This document shows positions 15,855-24,599 of a DNA stretch of 58,586 bases, piece by piece (the stretch's first letter is position 1; each line of letters starts with the position of its first letter). Source of the DNA: HGM04593 sp045592125 (GTDB lineage Bacteria; Bacteroidota; Bacteroidia; Bacteroidales; Bacteroidaceae); assembly GCA_045592125.1 (NCBI GenBank), contig JAZNUE010000015.1, positions 1 to 58,586 on the forward strand, written 5' to 3'. A program made the translations under genes and the position numbers. The notes below the pieces were generated by a model. It searched no databases. It worked only from the letters and a program-made list of their open reading frames with translations, and was not told the origin of the DNA.

Positions 15855-18296
15855 TTATTTCCTTTTCTTTGGGTCTCCTTCGCCGTAGCCGTAGCCTACA
15901 TACTTGTTGCTGCCGCGGCGCTCGCTCACATAGCCGTACATCTTCTTCCTGGTATCCTCGCCGTTAAGCAGCAGGGACACATTGCTGAGCTTGCCCTCGG
16001 CAACAAGGGTATTCATGTACCTGAGGTCGGCCTTGTGGCTGTAGTCGTAACGGGCAACATAGACCAGGGCGTCGGCCACACGGCTGATAATCATAGAGTC
16101 GGTAACAAGCCCCACCGGGGCCGTGTCGAGCACAATGTAGTCGAACTTACCAGAGAAATACTCTATTGCCCTGTCGAGGTTGGGGCGAGAGAGCAGCTCG
16201 GCCGGGTTAGGCGGGACAATGCCGGCAGGAAGGATGAAGAGGTTCTCCTCCACTCCCGAAGGAAGTATAAAGCGGTCGAGCATTGATGTGTTGGACTCAT
16301 CGGCAGCAAGATAGCTTGTTATACCCTCGGCATCCTTGTCAAAGCCGAACATCTCGGCAAGACGGGGACGGCGTATATCAAGACCGACAAGAAGCACTTT
16401 CTTGCCAAGCAGCGCCTGGCTCATGGCCAGGTTAGATGCCACGAATGTCTTTCCTTCGCCCGAGGTGGTAGAGGTGAACATCACAACCTTGCCGTCGGAG
16501 TTGTTCATGACGAACTGCAGGTTGGTACGCAACGTACGGAAGGCCTCCGTCATCATGTCGTTCTTGTTGCGGGCAACCACTATCGCCGTGCTGCGATTCT
16601 TGGCAGAATGGCACACGGGGATGGTGCCTACCGAAGGAACTGATGTAAGCGCGTCAATATCGTCATTTATAGAGAGGTTCGTGCGCATAGACTCACGCAG
16701 GTATATGAACAGCGCCGGAATAACCAGGCCCAAGAACAGCGCTACCAGCAGAATCATCTTGCCTTTTGGCGCCACCTTGCCCTGGAGCATTGGAGAGTCA
16801 ATGCACCTGAGGTTATTGGCCGACACCGCAAGGTTAAGGGCGTTCTCCTCGTACTTCTGCAGAAGCATTACATAAAGTTCAGACTTAATCTTGCACTCAC
16901 GCTCAATTGTCATGAGCTCGCGCTCAATGTCGGGCGACTGCTCATAGCGCTCGGTGTAGTTGCTGAGCAGGGTTGCCACAGCCTCGCGCTGCATCTTGAG
17001 CGAGCGGTCGAATGCGCTGATTGCCACACGCAGGTCGCCCTGCATCTGGGTAACACGCTGCTCCGCCTTCTTGAGCGCAGGGTTATCGCCCTTCGCCGAA
17101 ATCTGCAGGCGGCCATACTCAAGGACCTGCTGGTTATAGTTGTTTATTATTGCTATCAATGCAGGGTCGACTGTAAGGCCGAATGTCGTAGGGATGACCT
17201 TCATGTCATTCTCGGGATTGTTGACAAATTCATTGAGGAATTTCGATGACTTTATCATGAGGTCAATCTCCTCAAGCTGCTTTGTATACTCAGTCTTGTT
17301 CTTGCTAACTACATTGGCGTCAATCTGGGGAGAGATAAGCTGGTTATTCTTCTTATAGTTAGAGAGGCGTGTCTCCATAACCATAAGCTCCTTGCTGAGG
17401 GAGTCAATGCGCTCAACGATAAACTCCTCGGTCTGGCGCGCAACAATGCGCTTCTCCTCATTGGTTACAAAGTTATAGTTATCAATGACAGCGTTCAGGA
17501 AGTCCATTCCGCTTGCCGGGACAGGCGTTGTTACCGCCATCACAGACACAGACGACATCTTAGAAACTGGAGCAACGCCCAAAAGCGACATATACCTGCG
17601 TGCCGCACTCTCAAGCGGGACTATATCCACCTGTAAGCCACCCGATACCTCGTCTTCGGCACTGTACATCTTCTCAACCAGCACGTTGCCATGAGGAGTA
17701 GATATAATGTGCCTGTCGCCAGAGAACTCGTCGGCAAACTCGGCCGGTTCCTCATCAAGCTTGCTGAGCAGGCATTCATACCTTACAGCAACCTTGCCGT
17801 CCTCCTGTATATCAAAGAGTATCTTTATAGGCAGTTCCAGGGCGGCAAGAGAATCGCTGCTTGCATTGCCCGTAGAGTCTACGCCATATACAACTCTCAA
17901 GGGACTCGCCTTGCTATATATGGGCCTGCCATTGAAGCCTGGGGTCGAATATGAGATGTACAGGCCTGCATCGGCAACCGCGCCACGGAGCACCGACATG
18001 GACTTTATCACCTCAATCTCGTTCTCCACGTTCGTGTTCTGCGACTGGAAACCGAAATCGGCAAGCATGTCGGCCTGCGACGCAAACGAGCCCCTCTCCT
18101 TATCCTGCAACAGGATTTTTGCTGTCACCTGATACTGGGGAACAGCGTAGCGCAGATAGAAGAAAGCCGCAACAATACAAAGGACAACCGAAACCGTAAG
18201 GAGTTTCCAATAGGCCAGCGCATAGGAAAGAATTTTCTTTACACTAAAGCCATCCTCTTCCACGGCATTAACTGATATTCTGTCATTTTCCTGCAT
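15855..18296 (-). CDS. Wzc-type polysaccharide copolymerase / tyrosine autokinase
   Basis: An 813-residue inner-membrane protein that controls chain length and export of a capsule or exopolysaccharide. The N-terminal Wzz domain has a membrane segment at about residues 28-50. A long coiled-coil periplasmic region and the GNVR-type segment (ERELMTIERECKIKSELYVM) follow, then a second membrane helix near 515 (MILLVALFLGLVIPALFIYL). The cytoplasmic BY-kinase domain has Walker A TTSGEGKTFVASN (K616), Walker A' VLLVGLDIRRP and Walker B YIVLDTAPVG. The tail is tyrosine-rich (MYGYVSERRGSNKYVGYGYG), the usual autophosphorylation cluster. It follows the Wza-like gene by 7 bases. No glycosyltransferase, flippase or polymerase lies nearby, so its polysaccharide is made elsewhere. 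Confidence 0.92.
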   Translation of the reverse strand: MQENDRISVNAVEEDGFSVKKILSYALAYWKLLTVSVVLCIVAAFFYLRYAVPQYQVTAKILLQDKERGSFASQADMLADFGFQSQNTNVENEIEVIKSMSVLRGAVADAGLYISYSTPGFNGRPIYSKASPLRVVYGVDSTGNASSDSLAALELPIKILFDIQEDGKVAVRYECLLSKLDEEPAEFADEFSGDRHIISTPHGNVLVEKMYSAEDEVSGGLQVDIVPLESAARRYMSLLGVAPVSKMSSVSVMAVTTPVPASGMDFLNAVIDNYNFVTNEEKRIVARQTEEFIVERIDSLSKELMVMETRLSNYKKNNQLISPQIDANVVSKNKTEYTKQLEEIDLMIKSSKFLNEFVNNPENDMKVIPTTFGLTVDPALIAIINNYNQQVLEYGRLQISAKGDNPALKKAEQRVTQMQGDLRVAISAFDRSLKMQREAVATLLSNYTERYEQSPDIERELMTIERECKIKSELYVMLLQKYEENALNLAVSANNLRCIDSPMLQGKVAPKGKMILLVALFLGLVIPALFIYLRESMRTNLSINDDIDALTSVPSVGTIPVCHSAKNRSTAIVVARNKNDMMTEAFRTLRTNLQFVMNNSDGKVVMFTSTTSGEGKTFVASNLAMSQALLGKKVLLVGLDIRRPRLAEMFGFDKDAEGITSYLAADESNTSMLDRFILPSGVEENLFILPAGIVPPNPAELLSRPNLDRAIEYFSGKFDYIVLDTAPVGLVTDSMIISRVADALVYVARYDYSHKADLRYMNTLVAEGKLSNVSLLLNGEDTRKKMYGYVSERRGSNKYVGYGYGEGDPKKRK

Positions 18297-18303
18297 AGCA
18301 CGA

Positions 18304-19122
18304 TTATTTAAGGATGTTATACAATAGCGATGTCAAAGATATAAGAATTGATGTACCTGAGAACCAGAGCGAAGTAGAAGAACCGATATCGGAGTTCTTG
18401 GCCTTAGACTCATTCGGTGTCACATATACGACATCGTTCTGCTGCAGGTAGTAATAGGGCGAATTGATGACATTGGCATCATTCAGATTGACTTCGGCCA
18501 CGACTTTCTCGCCTTTCTCGTTCTCGCGAATAATCTTTACATTATCACGGCGGCCATATATGGTGAGGTCACGGGCCAGGGCCAGGGCCTCAAAGATATT
18601 AACCTTGCCGTTCTTGATGGTAAAAGAACCTGGAGAGGCAACCTCGCCAAGGACTGATATCTTGAAATTGGCAAAGCGTACCGTTACAGATGGAACAGCC
18701 TCGAAAAATCCCTTTACCTTATCAAAGATAAGCTGCTCGGCCTGGGGAAGCGTGAGACCGGCAATCTTCACGCGACCCACACTGGGGATTGTCACCATTC
18801 CGCTGTTATCGACAATATAGTTCTGCAAGGTAGGCTGTGTTGAGAGATACGAGCCGCGCTCTGCGACATCGGACGGCATAATAAGGTTATAGGCCATTGA
18901 CGCGGCTGCGTCAACAGGATTAACGATTACAATACTCAATAGATCCTGAGGCTGTATCGTGGGATCGTGAAGCACGCTCTCCATGCTGTCATAATCAACC
19001 TCTCTGCTATTCTGCAAATAGGGTACCTGCTTGTACGATGTGCATGACGTTACAGCCATAAGCGCAACCAGCACAAAAAGAAACAAATTTCTGCAATAGT
19101 TAATATTCATATCTTTACACAT
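18304..19122 (-). CDS. Wza-like polysaccharide export lipoprotein
   Basis: A 272-residue outer-membrane lipoprotein with a lipobox at AVTSC (C27 from the first ATG). The poly-export domain follows (QPQDLLSIVIVNP, YIVDNSGMVTIPSVGRVKIAGLTL), then a SLBB domain (KISVLGEVASPGSFTI, LARDLTIYGRRDNVKII). A C-terminal hydrophobic stretch (LWFSGTSILISLTSLLYNIL) would be the helix spanning the outer membrane. A second ATG at 19110 gives a tidier signal peptide and may be the real start. The partner is the Wzc-type kinase 7 bases downstream. A TATCTTTG box lies at 19173-19180. Confidence 0.92.
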   Translation of the reverse strand: MCKDMNINYCRNLFLFVLVALMAVTSCTSYKQVPYLQNSREVDYDSMESVLHDPTIQPQDLLSIVIVNPVDAAASMAYNLIMPSDVAERGSYLSTQPTLQNYIVDNSGMVTIPSVGRVKIAGLTLPQAEQLIFDKVKGFFEAVPSVTVRFANFKISVLGEVASPGSFTIKNGKVNIFEALALARDLTIYGRRDNVKIIRENEKGEKVVAEVNLNDANVINSPYYYLQQNDVVYVTPNESKAKNSDIGSSTSLWFSGTSILISLTSLLYNILK

Positions 19123-19172
19123 TGTTTTCTAATACATTTATCCACATTATGCCATATTCTCCACAAACCTTA

Positions 19173-19180
19173 CAAAGATA
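19173..19180 (-). promoter_or_regulatory. -7 box for wza-wzc
   Basis: TATCTTTG on the minus strand, about 50 bases before the gene. No good -33 element is visible. Confidence 0.45.
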
Positions 19181-19251
19181 ATAAAGAATTGCTAATCACC
19201 ATACTTTTTTAACATAAATATCTCACAAAGGCAAGTAAACGGCCAAAGAGC

Positions 19252-19282
19252 TTGATTTTCCGTCAGGAAAAAGGTATCTTCG
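19252..19282 (+). promoter_or_regulatory. Promoter of mltG-GH20
   Basis: TTG (19252-19254), 20 bases, TATCTTCG (19275-19282). The TATCTTCG variant recurs before uvrB and, on the minus strand, before thrS and the 34.7 kb lipoprotein. It lies 42 bases before the mltG ATG. Confidence 0.55.
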
Positions 19283-19323
19283 CGGGAAGTTTCGTCTATA
19301 ACAATAACATACCCGCAACACAC

Positions 19324-20367
19324 ATGACAAGAAAGGCAAGATACACGCTGGCCGTGCTGGCAATTATTGTAGCGGCCGCTACAATCGTGGCCGCTACGGC
19401 AGGCAGGAAATACTACAAGACACGCGTAAGGCAGATAGCGCTGAAGCAGACTGCATACCTTTATATCACTGGCGCCGACAACGCGGCAAGCGTGCAGAGG
19501 AAGATTGAAGAGATAATAGCGCCGCAAAGCGCCGAAGGGTTTGCCATACTGGCACAGCACAACAGGTTCGGCAGCCGCGAGCGCAGCGGCAAGTTCGCCA
19601 TAAAGGACGGCGACACAATGAAAGACATATACTACCGCATTGTTAGCAACACACAGACACCTGTGAGGCTCACAGTACCGTCAACAAGGAGCATCCCGCA
19701 GCTGGTTGGCGCAATCAGCAGGCAGCTTATGCTTGATTCGGCCCAGCTGAGCGAGTACACAAGCAGCCCTGTCTACTACAACCGCATTGGCTACAGCACA
19801 GCCACATTGCCGTCACTGTTCATCCCCGAGACTTACGAGGTGTACTGGGACATCAGGCCCGAGGACCTGATGATAAGGCTGATGAAAGAGAGAGACAGGT
19901 TCTGGAACGAGGAGCGCATGGCGAAGGCCAAGGCGCTTGGCATGACGCCCGAAGAGGTTGCCACGCTTGCCTCAATAGTTGACGAAGAGACGAACGACGC
20001 CGCCGAAATGCCTATTGTGGCAGGCCTGTACATAAACAGGCTGAAAAAGGGAATGCCGCTGCAGGCCGACCCCACTGTAAAGTTCGCTATTGGCGACCCT
20101 GCACGCAAGCGCATTCTAAAGAAGGACCTGGAGGCCGAATCGGAGTACAATACATACAGGCACAAGGGACTGCCCCCTGGCCCAATACGAATCCCCAGCA
20201 AGCAGGCGCTGGAGAGCGTGCTTAGCTACAGCAAGCACGGTTACCTTTACATGTGCGCGAAAGAAGACTTCTCTGGCACGCACAACTTCGCCAAGACCCT
20301 CGGCGAGCACAACAGGAACGCACAGCGCTACCAGCAGGCACTTGACAGACTGAAGATAAAGAAATGA
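19324..20367 (+). CDS. mltG: Endolytic murein transglycosylase MltG
   Basis: A 347-residue membrane-anchored enzyme that cleaves nascent peptidoglycan strands and helps set glycan chain length. One N-terminal membrane helix (YTLAVLAIIVAAATIVAATAG) precedes a LysM-like part and the YceG/MltG domain. The conserved block is LASIVDEETNDAAEMP, in which the Glu of EET (about E222) is the expected catalytic residue, followed by GLYINRLKKGMPLQADPTV and KGLPPGPI. I chose the ATG at 19324; the frame continues upstream only to a TTG inside the promoter. Its stop overlaps the GH20 start by 4 bases. Confidence 0.93.
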   Translation: MTRKARYTLAVLAIIVAAATIVAATAGRKYYKTRVRQIALKQTAYLYITGADNAASVQRKIEEIIAPQSAEGFAILAQHNRFGSRERSGKFAIKDGDTMKDIYYRIVSNTQTPVRLTVPSTRSIPQLVGAISRQLMLDSAQLSEYTSSPVYYNRIGYSTATLPSLFIPETYEVYWDIRPEDLMIRLMKERDRFWNEERMAKAKALGMTPEEVATLASIVDEETNDAAEMPIVAGLYINRLKKGMPLQADPTVKFAIGDPARKRILKKDLEAESEYNTYRHKGLPPGPIRIPSKQALESVLSYSKHGYLYMCAKEDFSGTHNFAKTLGEHNRNAQRYQQALDRLKIKK

Positions 20368-22001
20368 CTATGAAGAAAGCATGCACAGCACTGCTGGCAT
20401 GCCTGCTCATCATGCACGCAGGCACCGCCACCGCACAGGGCGCCCTCTCGGCGCTCATCCCCATGCCAAACAGCATTGAGCGCTGCGGCAAGGGGTACTT
20501 CTGCCCTAACGGCAAGACAATCATCGCTACCGCATTACCCGAGGACGCATTCCTTGTAAAGGAACTCAAGGAGATTCTTCACAAGCGCATGGGAATAGAA
20601 CCAGGCATTGGCAGCCGCCGCGGGAGGAACATTATTGAGCTTGCCATTGACACCACGCTGCACGGCAAGGAGCACTACACGCTAGAGGTGGGGAAAAGAG
20701 GCATAAGCATTAAAGGGGCAACCAGCGGAGCACTCTTCTGGGCATTGCAGACACTCGACCAGATACTGATGGGAGACGCGCACAGCACTGCGGCGGGAAA
20801 GATTGCGCACATTGCCATTGACGACATGCCTCGCTACCCGCACCGCGCAATAATGCTTGACCCGGCACGCCATTTCCTGCCAGTGAAGGACGTGAAGCTT
20901 TTCATTAGCCAGATGGCACGCTTCAAGTACAACGTGCTGCAGCTGCACCTTACCGACGACCAGGGCTGGCGCATTGAAATAAAAGGGCACCCGGAACTCA
21001 CTGCCACAGGGGCGTTCCGCAAGGCAGGGGCAGGCGGGCAGGGACCCGACAACGGCTACTACACACAGGAAGAGATAAAGGAGATTATCGCATACGCCGC
21101 AGAACGCAACATTGAGGTGATTCCCGAGCTTGACATCCCCGGGCACTCGGTTGCCATCCTCACCGCATACCCGCACCTGGGATGCGCCTTCCGCCAAGAC
21201 GAGAAGAAGGAGCTTGGCAGCACCACAAACATGATGCTTTGCGCGGCCGAAGAGGAAGTATATATTATATATAAGGAGATAATTGAGGAGGTTGCCGCAC
21301 TTTTCCCCTCAAGGTACATACACCTTGGAGGCGACGAGGCCGCTGTGAAGGAGAACTGGGCCAAATGCCCCGACTGCAGGGCAATGATGGAGGAACTGGG
21401 GTTCGAGAAACCGTCACAGCTGATGATTCCGTTCTTCGGCAGGATACTCGAGACTGTACGCAGCAACGGCAAGGAGGCAATCCTATGGTGCGAGCTTGAC
21501 AACATGTGGCCGCCTGCAAACGAGTACCTGTTCCCCTACCCTGCCGACGTTACCCTGGTGACATGGCGCAACGCGCTCACGCCAAAGTGCACGGAACTCA
21601 CACGCAAGCACGGGCACAGGCTCATAATGGCGCCCGGCGAGCACGCCTACCTCGACTACCCGCAATACCCGGGCGACCTTCCCGAGCATAACAACTGGGG
21701 CATGCCAGTGACCACACTGGAGCAGAGCTACAGGCTTGACCCAGGACAGGGACTGCCAAGCGAGGAGCAGAAACACATTACAGGAGTGATGGCAACACTA
21801 TGGGCCGAGGCCATTAGGGACATAAACCGCGTTACATACATGGCATTCCCTCGCGCCATGGCAATTGCCGAGGCCGGATGGAGCAACATGGAGCAGCGCA
21901 GCTGGGAGAGTTTCAGGCAGCGCATATACCCTAACATAACCGATATGATGAAGAGTGGCGTGTCGGTGAGGGTACCGTTCGAGATTGTCCCACGGCAATA
22001 G
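20364..22001 (+). CDS. GH20 beta-N-acetylhexosaminidase, exported
   Basis: A 545-residue enzyme removing terminal beta-GlcNAc or beta-GalNAc. It has a signal peptide (MKKACTALLACLLIMHAGTATAQ), the GH20 N-terminal domain (IPMPNSIERCGKGYF), and a TIM barrel beginning PHRAIMLDPARHFLP. The catalytic pair is Asp324-Glu325 in HLGGDEAAVKENW; substrate-binding tryptophans are in LWCELDNMWPP and TLWAEAI. Its ATG overlaps the mltG stop (ATGA), with an alternative in-frame ATG at 20370. The coupling to MltG suggests a peptidoglycan role. Glycoprotein or mucin glycans are the other obvious substrate for this family. Confidence 0.93.
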   Translation: MTMKKACTALLACLLIMHAGTATAQGALSALIPMPNSIERCGKGYFCPNGKTIIATALPEDAFLVKELKEILHKRMGIEPGIGSRRGRNIIELAIDTTLHGKEHYTLEVGKRGISIKGATSGALFWALQTLDQILMGDAHSTAAGKIAHIAIDDMPRYPHRAIMLDPARHFLPVKDVKLFISQMARFKYNVLQLHLTDDQGWRIEIKGHPELTATGAFRKAGAGGQGPDNGYYTQEEIKEIIAYAAERNIEVIPELDIPGHSVAILTAYPHLGCAFRQDEKKELGSTTNMMLCAAEEEVYIIYKEIIEEVAALFPSRYIHLGGDEAAVKENWAKCPDCRAMMEELGFEKPSQLMIPFFGRILETVRSNGKEAILWCELDNMWPPANEYLFPYPADVTLVTWRNALTPKCTELTRKHGHRLIMAPGEHAYLDYPQYPGDLPEHNNWGMPVTTLEQSYRLDPGQGLPSEEQKHITGVMATLWAEAIRDINRVTYMAFPRAMAIAEAGWSNMEQRSWESFRQRIYPNITDMMKSGVSVRVPFEIVPRQ

Positions 22002-22002
22002 G

Positions 22003-22044
22003 CAAAAAAATGGGAAACGGGCAGAGATTAAAACCGTTTCCCAT
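22003..22044 (-). terminator. Terminator of the small HTH gene
   Basis: ATGGGAAACGG (22010-22020) and CCGTTTCCCAT (22034-22044) form a perfect 11-bp stem. On the minus strand it is followed by a 7-base T-run, so it serves the HTH gene. On the plus strand it has no T-run but may still help end the GH20 transcript. Confidence 0.85.
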
Positions 22045-22091
22045 AACAGGCACGCCACATGGCGCGGCAGGCCCGTCTTATTGCAGGCAAG

Positions 22092-22307
22092 TTACTTGGC
22101 CTTGATGTCCAGGTCGTCGCTGTAGTACTTGAAGAAGTCATGATTCAGTATTAAGGAAATCTTCACAAGCAACGAAGTGTCGATACTTTCCCGCTTGAAT
22201 ATACTGTAGACATTAGTGCGGTCACAGCACAGTTCTTTCGCGAACCAGGATACAGGAAGCCCGAGTTCGTCGAATTTCTCTTTGATGATGCTTCCAATGT
22301 GAATCAT
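22092..22307 (-). CDS. Small XRE-like helix-turn-helix protein
   Basis: A 71-residue protein made almost entirely of one helix-turn-helix fold: IIKEKFDELGLPVSWFAKEL then CDRTNVYSIFKRESIDTSLL. It matches a compact Bacteroidales family of DNA-binding proteins with the WFA...RTNVYxIFxRxSIDT pattern and a C-terminal FFKYYSDDL. It probably binds DNA as a regulator; its targets are unknown. A TAATTTTG box lies at 22384-22391 and a terminator at 22003-22044, so it is a single-gene unit. Confidence 0.8.
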   Translation of the reverse strand: MIHIGSIIKEKFDELGLPVSWFAKELCCDRTNVYSIFKRESIDTSLLVKISLILNHDFFKYYSDDLDIKAK

Positions 22308-23114
22308 AGCCAGTTACTGTTTATTAGTTCCACTATAGCCCAAAACCGTTTGTTAGTTTTGCGGTAAATTTATATAATTTGTACAAAATTATAGATTTTC
22401 CATGTCACAGCAAACGATTAGACGTTATTATATTTCTACAACATATTGAGTTATAGGGACATAAGGACGCTTTTTAACAAAATTGACACATAGCAGGGCA
22501 CATAACATAAGAACCAATAACCGCCCTCATTAGTTCATATCTGCCAATTAGGCTAAAGGCAGGCAGGGAGCAGCAAGGATAAAATTTGCATTAATGACAA
22601 CTGCGAATTTTTACGAAATGAGCGCATACATCGTCTCGTCATCGTTGCATGTGGAAACTTTTCATGCCATGTGGCAAGATGGGCCCGCCATGATGGTATA
22701 AAAAAAAGGTTTTGCTGCACAGAAGAGAACGACGAAACTCCGAGAATACAAGATTTGAGGGCTCCTGTCCTTTGTAATCCACCGGCTCTCTAAAGCTACC
22801 CGAAGGCGTGGCCCGCCATTGGACAATACGAAGCTGACTCGGTTTTCGATAATAATTGATGAGTTTCCCAGTCAATCGGTACAGCAAAACCGTACACAAA
22901 CATAAGAAGCTTTTTTCACGAAAACAAGCGTTTTTGCCACAAAGTCCAGTTTTTTGTGATTTTTATTCTATTATAAACCTATTTTCACGTTGTAGCCCCT
23001 TGTTGGCCGCGGGTACGTCCGTAATTGGCTGGCGTCATGACATCAGACAAGCAGGACCTCTGCCACCGCATTGAGAAGAATTTTAGACAAGAGAACATAA
23101 GACACCTGCGGGCA
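22308..23114. other. About 0.8 kb without a recognisable gene
   Basis: I cannot assign a gene. Two overlapping frames exist: minus 22639-22899 (86 residues, containing ATPSGSFREPVDYKGQEP) and plus 22856-23074. Neither shows a known domain or a normal start context. The stretch at 22680-22830 has higher GC than its surroundings, a TTCG-capped short hairpin (GCCTTCGGGT on the minus strand), two copies of ATGGCGGGCC (minus strand, 22682-22691 and 22810-22819) and a T-run (22702-22709). It may be a structured RNA or a decayed gene. Confidence 0.4.
22384..22391 (-). promoter_or_regulatory. -7 box for the small HTH gene
   Basis: TAATTTTG on the minus strand, about 77 bases before the HTH start, in an AT-rich stretch. 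The -33 element is unclear. Confidence 0.35.
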
Positions 23115-23144
23115 CAAAAAAGCGCCGCCTTTTGGGGCAGCGCT
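23115..23144 (-). terminator. Terminator of the infC-rpmI-rplT operon
   Basis: On the minus strand AGCGCTGCC pairs with GGCGGCGCT (one G-T pair) around CCAAAA, followed by six T. It lies 34 bases past the L20 stop. Confidence 0.92.
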
Positions 23145-23178
23145 AATAAATCACTTATCAAAGTAGCGGAGCAGGCAA

Positions 23179-23523
23179 TTACTTTACCTTGTCAACGATA
23201 GCCTTGAAAGCAGCGGGGTTGTTCAATGCGAGGTCGGCGAGAACCTTACGGTTAATCTCGATACCTGCCTTGTGGAGAGCACCCATGAGCTGAGAGTAAG
23301 ACATACCCTCGAGGCGTGCGGCTGCATTGATACGCTGAATCCAAAGTGCGCGGAACTCACGCTTCTTGTTACGGCGGTCACGGAATGCGTATGTCAGACC
23401 CTTCTCCCAAGTATTCTTGGCTACGGTCCATACGTTCTTTCTCGCACCAAAGTAACCTCTGGTCAAACCTAAAATTTTCTTTCTTCTTGCTCTTGAAGCA
23501 ACGTGATTTACTGATCTTGGCAT
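23179..23523 (-). CDS. rplT: Ribosomal protein L20
   Basis: A 114-residue protein of the large ribosomal subunit, needed early in 50S assembly. It has the standard basic N-terminus (MPRSVNHVASRARRKKILGL) and conserved GYFGARKNVW and FRALWIQRINAAAR. Length is normal. It is the last gene of infC-rpmI-rplT. In other bacteria L20 represses this operon; I see no specific operator here. Confidence 0.98.
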   Translation of the reverse strand: MPRSVNHVASRARRKKILGLTRGYFGARKNVWTVAKNTWEKGLTYAFRDRRNKKREFRALWIQRINAAARLEGMSYSQLMGALHKAGIEINRKVLADLALNNPAAFKAIVDKVK

Positions 23524-23604
23524 AGTTTTAAATTCTTTTGAATGTTAGCGTCGCCCTTGACGGCGAACTTTCATGCTAAATACACTCGGTTAATAATACA
23601 ATAC

Positions 23605-23802
23605 TTAACGCAATGACAACAATTCCTTAACGCTCTTGACATTAGCAGCATCGAGAGTTGTAAAGTGTACAAGGTTCCTCTTCTGCTTCTTTGTCTTCTT
23701 AGTCAGGATGTGACTGTGATAAGCATGCTTTCTCTTGATTTTACCTGTTCCGGTAAGAGCGAATCTTTTTTTGGCACCGGAGTTAGTCTTAACTTTTGGC
23801 AT
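23605..23802 (-). CDS. rpmI: Ribosomal protein L35
   Basis: A 65-residue large-subunit protein with the typical start MPKVKTNSGAKKRFALTGTG and KIKRKHAYHSHILTKKTKKQ. It lies between infC and rplT, the usual bacterial order. Confidence 0.98.
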   Translation of the reverse strand: MPKVKTNSGAKKRFALTGTGKIKRKHAYHSHILTKKTKKQKRNLVHFTTLDAANVKSVKELLSLR

Positions 23803-23863
23803 TTTTTAAAAAAATTATTAGTTAACAATTATCGGTAGCGTACTATCCAACGCTACGCGCTTC

Positions 23864-24445
23864 TTAATCTTCCTTTGGCTGCTCTGCCGCTGGCCTTGCA
23901 GGCTTCTCCTTCTTTGCAGGAGCGGCCTTCTTTGCCGACAGCATGATTGTCATGCGCTTGCCCTCGAGCACAGGCATTGAGTCTACCTTGCCATACTCCT
24001 CAAGGTCCTTAGCAAAACGGAGCAGCAGAATCTCGCCCTGCTCCTTGAAAAGTATCGAGCGTCCCTTGAAGAACACATAGGCCTTGACCTTGTCGCCGTC
24101 CTGGAGGAAACTGATGGCATGCTTGAGCTTGAAGTTGTAGTCATGCTCGTCGGTCTGCGGACCGAAACGGATTTCCTTGACATCAATCTTCACCTGCTTC
24201 GCCTTCTGCTCCTTCTGGCGCTTCTTCATCTGGTAAAGGAACTTTGAATACTCAATGAGACGGCACACTGGCGGATTTGCCGAGGGTGAAATTTCAACAA
24301 GGTCAACTTCTTTCTCTTGGGCCAGGGCGAGAGCCTTGTGCAGCGGCAAAACCACCGACTCTACGTCGTCACCTACTATACGCACCTCATTGGCACGAAT
24401 CTGCTCGTTTACACGATACTGGTTCTTCAGGTTGTCGTTCTTCAT
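23864..24445 (-). CDS. infC: Translation initiation factor IF-3
   Basis: A 193-residue factor that binds the 30S subunit and monitors start-codon pairing. The N-domain contains YRVNEQIRANEVRIVGDD; the C-domain has KIDVKEIRFGPQTDEHDYNFK and GDKVKAYVFFKGRSI. An Ala/Lys/Pro-rich extension (AAPAKKEKPARPAAEQPKED) closes the protein, as often in Bacteroidetes. The start is an ATG, unlike the rare ATT of enterobacterial infC. A TAAATTTG box lies at 24510-24517. Confidence 0.97.
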   Translation of the reverse strand: MKNDNLKNQYRVNEQIRANEVRIVGDDVESVVLPLHKALALAQEKEVDLVEISPSANPPVCRLIEYSKFLYQMKKRQKEQKAKQVKIDVKEIRFGPQTDEHDYNFKLKHAISFLQDGDKVKAYVFFKGRSILFKEQGEILLLRFAKDLEEYGKVDSMPVLEGKRMTIMLSAKKAAPAKKEKPARPAAEQPKED

Positions 24446-24509
24446 TAAATATTGTATAAGTCCTTTCTTTATTAAAGCCTAAACAGGCATAACTTTTCAA
24501 AATCGGTTG

Positions 24510-24517
24510 CAAATTTA
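24510..24517 (-). promoter_or_regulatory. -7 box for infC
   Basis: TAAATTTG on the minus strand, about 65 bases before infC. The -33 element is weak. Confidence 0.45.
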
Positions 24518-24599
24518 TTACTTATTTGTCACATTACGAAGAACTTTAGCCATTATTTTTAGTCCAAAAGCGAAAAACCTGACAAAGAGAAAGCCCCCT

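Noticed and set aside
22620..22900. RNase P RNA, tmRNA or SRP RNA in the 22.6 kb spacer
   Set aside because: None of the conserved sequence blocks of these RNAs could be found on either strand.
22856..23074. Possible 72-residue plus-strand gene
   Set aside because: No domain, low-complexity T-rich DNA and overlap with another unsupported frame.
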